A stretch of DNA of 11,914 bases from an uncultured Alphaproteobacteria bacterium. GTDB lineage: Bacteria; Pseudomonadota; Alphaproteobacteria; Micropepsales; Micropepsaceae. How positions within the stretch are numbered: position 1 is the stretch's first letter; the number at the start of each line of letters is the position of its first letter. The notes beneath the pieces are model-generated. The model did not search any database. It was not told where the DNA came from and saw nothing but the letters and a program-made list of their open reading frames with translations. The position numbers and the translations under genes are program-made. Where the stretch lies: contig CALDFO010000051.1 of the NCBI GenBank assembly GCA_937942205.1, positions 1 through 11,914 on the forward strand, given 5' to 3'. Positions 6,909-11,914 of this stretch are shown here, piece by piece.

Positions 6909-7607
6909 ATGATCAGGTTCACGATATCGAGAACCCTCCGGATTGCGGGCTTGGCAGTCTTGGCTGCCGGCTGCGCCCCGGACGCCGCGGATAAACCAGC
7001 CCTGCCCGACAATGTGGCGGTGCTGGTCTGCGAGGGCGGGCCGACCCTGCGTGCCGTGTTCAGCCGCAACCGCGCGGTGCTGGAGCAGGGTGGCGTGTCG
7101 GTGGCGATGATCCAGCAACGCGCCGCGTCGGGTATCTGGTACAAGGGCGGCGGCCAGGAATTGCGCGGCAAGGGCTATGACCTCACCTGGACCGACAAGG
7201 CGGGCAAGGCCCATACCTGCCGCGACCAGCGCGGCGGCCCCGCCCAACCGCAAAATGCCCTGTCCGGCACCAACTGGAAACTGCTGCGCTACCTGCCCGC
7301 CCAGGGCGTTGCGGTGGTGCCGCCGCGAGTGGAACGCTACGCCATCCACTTCCAGGCCGACGGGACGCTGGCAATGCAACTGGACTGCAATCGCGGCACC
7401 GGCCGCTGGCAGGCCCAGGCCAATACGGCCAACAGCGGCACGCTGACGGTGACGGGCGGTGCGATGACCCGCGCCATGTGCCCAGATGGGGCGATCGACA
7501 GCCGGATCGCGCGCGACACCGGCGACATGCGCGGCTATCGCATTGAGAACGGCAATCTGACGCTGACCCTGGCCGATGGCGGCGCCTATGTCTGGACCCC
7601 CGGCTGA
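6909..7607 (+). CDS. Putative lipoprotein: MliC-like lysozyme-inhibitor domain fused to META/HslJ domain
   Basis: The 232-residue product starts with a basic N-terminus, a hydrophobic helix and LAAGC, so lipidation at C22 is likely (alanine at -3 is allowed but not ideal). Residues 35-106 resemble the MliC/PliC fold: C41 and C104 are placed to form the family disulfide, and ASGIWY with S74 and KG with K88 are 14 residues apart, as are the lysozyme-contacting Ser and Lys of Pseudomonas MliC. Residues 117-232 resemble a META/HslJ domain: GTNWKL, an FQADGTL strand, LDCNRGTGRW around 159-167, MTRAMC at 186-191 and a C-terminal beta strand. Expected location is the periplasmic face of a membrane. 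AGGGGG sits 5 nt before ATG 6909. It lies 43 nt after pduO and may share its transcript, without an obvious functional link. Both domain calls come from motif reading. Confidence 0.85.
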   Translation: MIRFTISRTLRIAGLAVLAAGCAPDAADKPALPDNVAVLVCEGGPTLRAVFSRNRAVLEQGGVSVAMIQQRAASGIWYKGGGQELRGKGYDLTWTDKAGKAHTCRDQRGGPAQPQNALSGTNWKLLRYLPAQGVAVVPPRVERYAIHFQADGTLAMQLDCNRGTGRWQAQANTANSGTLTVTGGAMTRAMCPDGAIDSRIARDTGDMRGYRIENGNLTLTLADGGAYVWTPG

Positions 7608-7621
7608 TACGACGAAAGCAG

Positions 7622-7650
7622 GGCGCATACGCGGCGCAAAAGAATGCGCC
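7622..7650. terminator. Hairpin between convergent genes
   Basis: GGCGCAT at 7622-7628 and ATGCGCC at 7644-7650 can form a 7-bp stem. Alternatively GGCGCA at 7633-7638 pairs with TGCGCC at 7645-7650 around a 6-nt loop. It fills the 42-bp gap between the lipoprotein stop and the opposing membrane-protein stop. No strong T-tract follows on either strand, so a bidirectional terminator is only suggested. Confidence 0.3.
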
Positions 7651-7946
7651 TAGTCCGGATGTTTCCTGCCGAAGACAAAGGCCAGGATCACGCCGACCAC
7701 GCCGGTCACACCCCAGCCCGGCGTCGCCAGGAAGGAATAGACGCCCTGCGCCATGCCCGGCAGGCGGTTCTGCACCCCGCTCTTGAAATCGCCCAGGCTG
7801 GCGGGATGGACCGCCCGCCACACCGTATCCAGCGAGCGCACCGTCAGGTCGCCGCCGCGTTCCAGCGAGGTGATGGCGTCCGCGCCCAGCAGCATCAGGG
7901 CGATGACGATCAGGATCAGGCTGACAAGACGGAGAAAAACGGACAT
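7650..7946 (-). CDS. Small two-helix membrane protein of unknown function
   Basis: The 98-residue product has a hydrophobic helix at about 4-22 (VFLRLVSLILIVIALMLLGA) and a second at about 75-92 (TPGWGVTGVVGVILAFVFG), ending in the basic tail RKHPD. Between them is a soluble segment of about 50 residues with ERGGDLTVRSLDTVWRAVHP and a possible short amphipathic helix. Both helices and the aliphatic composition support a real inner-membrane protein. I do not recognise a named family or catalytic residues. ATG 7946 has only a weak upstream ribosome-binding site. The pnp terminator at 8005-8031 separates it from pnp, so it probably has its own promoter. Confidence 0.75.
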   Translation of the reverse strand: MSVFLRLVSLILIVIALMLLGADAITSLERGGDLTVRSLDTVWRAVHPASLGDFKSGVQNRLPGMAQGVYSFLATPGWGVTGVVGVILAFVFGRKHPD

Positions 7947-7995
7947 GGGTCAAACCTAGCCGCCGGGGGGCGGTGAAACAAGAAACGGCCGGCGC

Positions 7996-8031
7996 AAAAG
8001 CAAACCGCCCGCGAAGACCATTCGCGGGCGG
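7996..8031 (-). terminator. Intrinsic terminator of pnp
   Basis: On the minus strand a perfect 11-bp GC-rich stem (arms 8021-8031 and 8005-8015) with a 5-nt loop is followed by TTTGCTTTT (8004 down to 7996). It starts 30 nt past the pnp stop. Stem strength, loop size and T-tract all fit a rho-independent terminator. Confidence 0.88.
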
Positions 8032-8060
8032 CTGCCAATCACAAACGACGCCGGAGCGGG

Positions 8061-10199
8061 TCAGGATTGCGGCGCGTCGGCCTCCTTGGCCTTCTTGCCG
8101 ATATCCTCGCCCGTGGTCTGGTCCACCTGCTTCATCGACAGGCGCACCTTGCCGCGATCGTCGAAGCCCAGCAGCTTGACCTTCACTTCCTGGCCTTCCT
8201 TGACCACATCCGACGGCTTGGCGACGCGGCTGGCCGCCAGTTCGGAGACATGCACCAGGCCGTCCTTGGGACCGAAGAAGTTCACGAAGGCGCCGAAATC
8301 CATCACCTTGACGATCTTGCCGTCATAGATCTGGCCGACTTCCGGCTCGGCGGTCAGGCCCTTGATCCACTTGATCGCGGCCTTGATCGCCTCGTGATCC
8401 GAGGACGCCACCTTCACGGTGCCGTCGTCTTCCACATTGATCTTGGCGCCGGTCTTTTCCACGATCTCGCGGATCACCTTGCCGCCGGTGCCGATCACGT
8501 CGCGGATCTTGTCGGTCGGAATCTTGATCTGCTCGATGCGCGGGGCGTGCTCGCCCAGCTCGGCGCGGGCCCCGTGGAGGGCCTTGTTCATCTCGCCCAG
8601 AATGTGCAGGCGGCCGCCCTTGGCCTGGTCCAGCGCGACCTTCATGATTTCCTTGGTGATGCCGGAAATCTTGATGTCCATCTGGAGCGAGGTGACGCCG
8701 TCCTCGGTGCCCGCCACCTTGAAGTCCATGTCGCCCAGATGATCCTCATCACCCAGGATGTCCGACAGGACGACATAACGGTCGCCTTCCAGGATCAGGC
8801 CCATGGCGATGCCCGCCGTCGGCTTCTTGATCGGCACGCCCGCATCCATCAGCGCCAGGCTGGTGCCGCAGACCGTGGCCATCGAGGAAGAGCCGTTGGA
8901 TTCGGTGATCTCCGACACCACGCGGATGGTGTAGGGGAATTCGTCCTTGGACGGCAGCATCGGATGGATGGCGCGCCAGGCCAGCTTGCCGTGGCCGATT
9001 TCGCGGCGGCCGGGCGAACCCATGCGGCCGGTCTCGCCCACCGAATAGGGCGGGAAGTTGTAGTGCAGCATGAAGGTCTGCTTGCCGGTGCCTTCCAGGC
9101 TGTCCACGAACTGCTCGTCCTCGGCGGTGCCCAGGGTGGCGATGCACAGGGCCTGGGTTTCGCCGCGGGTGAAGAGGGCGGACCCATGCGTCCGAGGGAG
9201 GACACCGACCTCGGCAACAATAGGCCGCACGGTGGTCAGGTCGCGGCCATCGACGCGCTTTTTGGTGTCCAGCACCGCGTTGCGCATCACATCGGCTTCC
9301 ACGTCATGCAGCAGGCCGCCATAGACATTGGCGGCGACCTTGCCCTCGCCCTCGCCCACGAACTGCTCGGCGAACTTCTTCTTCACGGCGCTCAGCGCGT
9401 CGCGGCGCTCGAACTTGACGGGAAGCTGGAAGGCCTTGGCCAGTTCGGCGGAGGCCGCCGCCTTGATCGCGGCGCGCACCGGGGCGTGCACATCCTGCGG
9501 CACCGGGCGGGGATCCTTGGCGGCCTTTTCAGCCAGGCGGATGATGGCGTCGATGGCGGCCTGCATCTGCGCATGGCCGAACACCACCGCGCCCAGCATC
9601 ACCTCTTCCGACAGTTCCTGGGCCTCGGATTCCACCATCATCACGGCGTCGCGGGTACCGGCGACCACCAGCTCCAGCTTGGACTCCGGATACTGGTCGA
9701 TGGCTGGGTTCAGCACATATTCGCCGTTGATATAGCCGACGCGGGCCGCGCCGATCGGGCCCTGGAAGGGCAGGCCCGACAGGGTCAGGGCGGCGCTGGC
9801 GGCGATCATCGCCACCACATCCGGGTCATTCTCCAGATCGTGGGACAGCACCTGCGCCACCACCAGCACTTCGTTCTTGAAGCCGTCGGCGAACAGCGGA
9901 CGGATGGGGCGGTCGATCAGGCGCGAGATCAGCGTCTCGCGCTCGGTGGGGGCGCGCTCGCGCTTGAAATAGCCGCCCGGAATCTTGCCGGCGGCGTAAT
10001 AGCGCTCCTGGTAATTCACGGTCAGCGGGAAGAAGTCCTGGCCTTCCTTGGCGTTGGCGGCGCCGACGGCGGTGGCCAGCACCACGGTCTCGCCATAGGT
10101 GGCCAGCACCGCGCCATCGGCCTGGCGGGCGATCTTGCCGGTTTCCAGGGTCAGCTCACGGCCGCCGAACTGGAACGTCTCTTTGTGGATGTTGAACAT
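8061..10199 (-). CDS. pnp: Polyribonucleotide nucleotidyltransferase (PNPase)
   Basis: This 712-residue trimeric 3'-5' phosphorolytic exoribonuclease degrades RNA with phosphate, often together with RNase E. The domains run: first RNase PH-like domain (about 10-145), helical linker (about 150-300), second RNase PH domain (about 310-545), KH (about 555-615, with GTGG at 570-573) and S1 (about 620-690, with [19 protein letters not shown]). Catalytic residues D486, D492 and K494 in [12 protein letters not shown] carry the same numbers as in Escherichia coli, and the phosphate-binding serines lie at 437-439. Length is normal. I chose ATG 10199 because GAGAGAG lies just upstream and MFNIHKE is the typical N-terminus. 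A GTG/ATG further upstream would add nine atypical residues. It follows rpsO, as in many proteobacteria, but is separated by a terminator and a structured spacer. Confidence 0.99.
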   Translation of the reverse strand: MFNIHKETFQFGGRELTLETGKIARQADGAVLATYGETVVLATAVGAANAKEGQDFFPLTVNYQERYYAAGKIPGGYFKRERAPTERETLISRLIDRPIRPLFADGFKNEVLVVAQVLSHDLENDPDVVAMIAASAALTLSGLPFQGPIGAARVGYINGEYVLNPAIDQYPESKLELVVAGTRDAVMMVESEAQELSEEVMLGAVVFGHAQMQAAIDAIIRLAEKAAKDPRPVPQDVHAPVRAAIKAAASAELAKAFQLPVKFERRDALSAVKKKFAEQFVGEGEGKVAANVYGGLLHDVEADVMRNAVLDTKKRVDGRDLTTVRPIVAEVGVLPRTHGSALFTRGETQALCIATLGTAEDEQFVDSLEGTGKQTFMLHYNFPPYSVGETGRMGSPGRREIGHGKLAWRAIHPMLPSKDEFPYTIRVVSEITESNGSSSMATVCGTSLALMDAGVPIKKPTAGIAMGLILEGDRYVVLSDILGDEDHLGDMDFKVAGTEDGVTSLQMDIKISGITKEIMKVALDQAKGGRLHILGEMNKALHGARAELGEHAPRIEQIKIPTDKIRDVIGTGGKVIREIVEKTGAKINVEDDGTVKVASSDHEAIKAAIKWIKGLTAEPEVGQIYDGKIVKVMDFGAFVNFFGPKDGLVHVSELAASRVAKPSDVVKEGQEVKVKLLGFDDRGKVRLSMKQVDQTTGEDIGKKAKEADAPQS

Positions 10200-10257
10200 T
10201 TTTCTCTCTCGTTGCCCCGCCGCCATATTGCGCGCGGGCCTTCTTGTCAGGCGGCTG

Positions 10258-10330
10258 CCGCCTTCGCGGATACGCCTTATTTAAGGACGCTCCCGCTTTC
10301 GCGGATGCTCCTACAGCTCCCCTATGGAGC
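10258..10330. repeat. Duplicated hairpin unit in the rpsO-pnp spacer
   Basis: A 20-bp unit occurs at 10258-10277 and 10293-10312 (17 of 20 positions identical, 35-bp period). Each copy contains CCGC and GCGG around a 4-nt loop. As pnp-sense RNA the loops read GAAG and GAAA, the latter a GNRA tetraloop. Between the copies is CCTTATTTAAGG, a small AT-rich inverted repeat in an otherwise GC-rich spacer. A further hairpin GCTCC/GGAGC lies at 10316-10330, and GGCGGC/GCCGCC overlaps copy 1 at 10250-10262. This region is the pnp leader or promoter region, 60-130 nt before the start codon. Confidence 0.55.
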
Positions 10331-10356
10331 CAGCCCCGCCGGAAGCTCATCCCCCG

Positions 10357-10398
10357 GCAAAGCAAAGCAACGGCGCACGCCCTCGCGCACGCCGTTGC
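10357..10398 (-). terminator. Intrinsic terminator of rpsO
   Basis: On the minus strand GCAACGGCG (10398-10390) pairs with CGCCGTTGC (10375-10367). The RNA stem can extend inwards five more pairs, with two G-U pairs, to a GAGG loop. TTTGCTTTGC follows. It starts about 25 nt past the rpsO stop. Some read-through into pnp is likely, because the T-tract is interrupted. Confidence 0.8.
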
Positions 10399-10422
10399 CA
10401 ATTCAGGTTCGGACCGGCGGCC

Positions 10423-10689
10423 TCAGCGGCGCAGGCCCAGCTTCGCGATGATGCTTTCATAGCGCTTCACGTCGCGGGACTTCACATAGTCCAGCAGGCC
10501 GCGGCGCTGCGACACCATCTTGATCATGCCGCGGCGCGAGTGATTGTCCTTGGCGTGGGTCTTGAAGTGTTCGGTGAGGTTGGCGATGCGCTCCGACAGG
10601 ATCGCGATCTGCACTTCCGGCGAGCCGGTATCGTTCTTGCCGGTGGAATGTTCGGCAATGACTTCTTTCTTGCGTTCAGGCGTGATCAT
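10423..10689 (-). CDS. rpsO: 30S ribosomal protein S15
   Basis: The 88-residue product is full-length S15 (usually 88-89 residues), a primary 16S rRNA-binding protein of the platform. Recognisable segments are the N-terminal [25 protein letters not shown] at 21-35, and the rRNA-binding [15 protein letters not shown] stretch at 41-55 with H41, D48 and S51, followed by RRGLLDYVK (62-70). ATG 10689 is preceded by GGAAG at a normal distance. It starts 15 nt after the truB stop, so the two are co-transcribed. In Escherichia coli S15 represses its own translation through a leader pseudoknot; I see no clear equivalent in the 15-nt gap. Confidence 0.99.
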   Translation of the reverse strand: MITPERKKEVIAEHSTGKNDTGSPEVQIAILSERIANLTEHFKTHAKDNHSRRGMIKMVSQRRGLLDYVKSRDVKRYESIIAKLGLRR

Positions 10690-10704
10690 TTTTTCTTCCG
10701 GACA

Positions 10705-11652
10705 TCAGGGATTGGAAAAATTGAAGACACGAAACGGCCGGAGTTCTCCACCGGCGATTTCGGCCAATGCCACGGGCAGGGCGGCCTCATCCTTGAGATA
10801 GACCACCTGTCCCTGGAGTTCGTCCCCGTCCAATTCCTCCTGCAGCCGGGCGAACAGAGCCGCGCGGATGAGGATGGGGTTGCCGGACCGGATGCGAACC
10901 GTATCGGGGCCCGAAACGGCCAGCGCCGGGATGCCGTCCAGCGCGGTCGCAAGGGGCTTGAGATACCCAAAAGCGGCGGGACTATGCCGTAAAGGGGTCA
11001 GGGTATCCAGCGCCACGGCGTCTTTTTCTTCGAAAGGCCCCAGGGCTGCCCGGCGCAGGGCCGTGACATGGCCCAGGGTTCCCAGGGCCAGGGCGATATC
11101 GCGCACCCAGGAACGGACGTAAGTGCCTTTGCCGCAAAGGATTTCAAAGTCGGCGCTGTCGGGCCGGGCGGCCAGCAGCCGGGCCTCGAACACCTCCACC
11201 GGGCGGGGGGCCAGGACCACATCCTCCCCCTCCCGCGCCAGGTCATAGGCCCGCTCCCCCGCCACCCGGACGGCGGAATAGGCCGGGGGCACCTGGTTCA
11301 GGGTGCCGGTGAAACGAGGCAGCATGGCCAGGATCTCGGCCTCGGAGGGGCGGACGGGGCTGGCGCCGGTGACCTTGCCCTCGGCATCGTCGCTGTCGCG
11401 GCTTTCCCCCCATTGAGCGGTGAAGCGGTAGACCTTGTCGGCGTCCATGGCATAGGGGACGGTCTTGGTCGCCTCGCCCAGCGCGATGGCCAGGATGCCG
11501 GTCGCCATCGGGTCCAGGGTGCCGGCATGACCGGCCTTCTGGGCGTCGAAGATGCGGCGCACCGCCGCCACGGCCTGCGTCGAGCCCATGCCCAGCGGCT
11601 TGTCCAGAATGACCCAGCCGTGAACCGGCGTGCCCTTGCGCCTGCGCGCCAT
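10705..11652 (-). CDS. truB: tRNA pseudouridine(55) synthase TruB
   Basis: The 315-residue enzyme converts uridine 55 in the T-loop of tRNA to pseudouridine. The N-terminus reads HGWVILDKPLGMGST (11-25). The catalytic aspartate is D47 in GHAGTLDPMATG. GESRDSDDAEG at 82-92 corresponds to the second family motif, with serine in place of one usual threonine. PPAYSAVRVAGERAYDLAREG (about 122-142) and GTYVRSWVRDIA (about 175-186) complete the core. A short C-terminal PUA-like region, about 235-315, includes RIRSGNP. ATG 11652 fits the family start, though its ribosome-binding site is weak. It is first in the visible truB-rpsO pair. The usual partner upstream, rbfA, is not seen. Confidence 0.97.
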   Translation of the reverse strand: MARRRKGTPVHGWVILDKPLGMGSTQAVAAVRRIFDAQKAGHAGTLDPMATGILAIALGEATKTVPYAMDADKVYRFTAQWGESRDSDDAEGKVTGASPVRPSEAEILAMLPRFTGTLNQVPPAYSAVRVAGERAYDLAREGEDVVLAPRPVEVFEARLLAARPDSADFEILCGKGTYVRSWVRDIALALGTLGHVTALRRAALGPFEEKDAVALDTLTPLRHSPAAFGYLKPLATALDGIPALAVSGPDTVRIRSGNPILIRAALFARLQEELDGDELQGQVVYLKDEAALPVALAEIAGGELRPFRVFNFSNP

Positions 11653-11661
11653 GCGTTGCTT

Positions 11662-11704
11662 TCAAGCGGATTTCGCCGCCCTTCTGTCAAAGCATGGGGC
11701 GGCG
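11662..11704 (-). promoter_or_regulatory. Possible truB promoter inside an inverted repeat
   Basis: The minus strand has a perfect TTGACA at 11690-11685. At a 17-nt spacing the -10 position reads GCTTGA, a poor match, so the call is weak. The hexamer sits in the loop of an inverted repeat, CGCCGCCC (11674-11681) with GGGCGGCG (11697-11704). That repeat might instead end the upstream gene or bind a regulator. The 79-bp gap to the upstream stop leaves room for a promoter. Confidence 0.3.
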
Positions 11705-11731
11705 CGCAAGGCCCGCCCGCCGGGTTCGCGG

Positions 11732-11884
11732 TTACGCGATGACGCGCTCCAGCCGCGCCGCCAGGATGCCTTCCTCGCCCGGCACGAAGGGAATCGCATC
11801 CAGCATCGAGCCATAGACATTGTGATCGGCGCGCACCCCGAACAGGCGCTGGCTGACCAGACGGAACTGCGGCGCGAAACGGGC
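11732..11884 (-). CDS. C-terminal end of an unrecognised protein, cut by the contig end
   Basis: On the minus strand a frame runs from the adapter junction to TAA at 11732-11734, giving the last 50 residues of a protein. It ends in FGVRADHNVYGSMLDAIPFV, then GEEGILAARLERVIA. Codon choice (GC at third positions) and residue mix look like real coding sequence, unlike the competing frame, which is rich in Arg, Ser and Trp. I cannot name the family. It does not resemble the C-terminus of RbfA, the protein usually encoded before truB. Its start lies beyond the contig. Confidence 0.6.
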   Translation of the reverse strand, partial: ARFAPQFRLVSQRLFGVRADHNVYGSMLDAIPFVPGEEGILAARLERVIA

Positions 11885-11914
11885 AGATCGGAAGAGCACA
11901 CGTCTGAACTCCAG
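11885..11914. other. Illumina TruSeq adapter sequence (artefact)
   Basis: The last 30 bases begin AGATCGGAAGAGC and continue as the standard TruSeq read 1 adapter, from memory an exact match over all 30 positions. They are library-preparation sequence left at a contig end. The genomic sequence ends at or a few bases before 11884. Any reading frame starting in this stretch, such as the one opening with Met-Cys-Ser-Ser-Asp-Leu on the minus strand at 11901, is spurious. Confidence 0.97.

Noticed and set aside
8067..10451. A 794-residue open frame on the plus strand opposite pnp
   Set aside because: Same cause as for polA: low-complexity His/Gly/Gln/Leu composition and no recognisable domains, against a complete PNPase on the other strand.
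11662..11901. A 79-residue minus-strand frame starting MCSSDLP
   Set aside because: Its start codon lies inside the adapter sequence, and the rest is a shifted frame over the real C-terminus ending at 11732.
1..11914. A hidden mobile or defence system, CRISPR array, or tRNA/rRNA gene
   Set aside because: No regularly spaced repeat array, no integrase, transposase, nuclease or toxin-antitoxin gene, and no tRNA-like fold was seen. Genes are housekeeping with uniform GC-rich codon use.

Overview
The window is GC-rich DNA from an alphaproteobacterium. The evidence is a PmtA-like phospholipid N-methyltransferase tail, a small CHCC zinc-finger protein of the mitochondrial complex I NDUFS6 type next to polA, a PduO-type corrinoid adenosyltransferase, and the truB-rpsO-pnp order. 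I cannot place it to order or genus by reading alone. The right edge is the end of a sequencing contig: the last 30 bases (11885-11914) match an Illumina TruSeq adapter and are not genomic.

Layout. Positions 2-202 hold the end of a phospholipid methyltransferase gene. Next is a 92-bp spacer with a duplicated 20-bp repeat and two mutually exclusive hairpins, then moeB (295-1077, +) and a 584-residue protein of unknown function (1112-2866, +). A 301-bp gap between convergent genes (2867-3167) has no credible gene and is packed with nested palindromes. On the minus strand, polA (3168-6065) lies downstream of a small CHCC zinc-finger gene (6062-6232) and overlaps it by 3 bases. Divergent from that pair is a PduO-type cobalamin adenosyltransferase gene (6305-6865, +), followed by a lipoprotein gene (6909-7607, +) whose product joins an MliC-like lysozyme-inhibitor domain to a META/HslJ domain. 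A 98-residue two-helix membrane protein gene (7650-7946, -) converges on it.

The right third is a minus-strand translation and RNA-decay block: truB (10705-11652), rpsO (10423-10689) and pnp (8061-10199). Good hairpin plus T-tract terminators follow rpsO and pnp. A spacer with a duplicated hairpin unit lies between the rpsO terminator and pnp. Upstream of truB, where rbfA is usual, is only the last 50 residues of an unrecognised protein, cut by the adapter.

Most genes are core housekeeping functions: DNA replication and repair (PolA), molybdopterin or thiamine sulfur chemistry (MoeB/ThiF family), B12 cofactor activation (PduO), tRNA pseudouridylation (TruB), the 30S ribosome (S15) and RNA turnover (PNPase). 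I found no phage, insertion sequence, CRISPR, toxin-antitoxin or defence genes. The points of interest are the non-coding repeat structures, the fused-domain lipoprotein, the unknown 584-residue protein and the adapter artefact.
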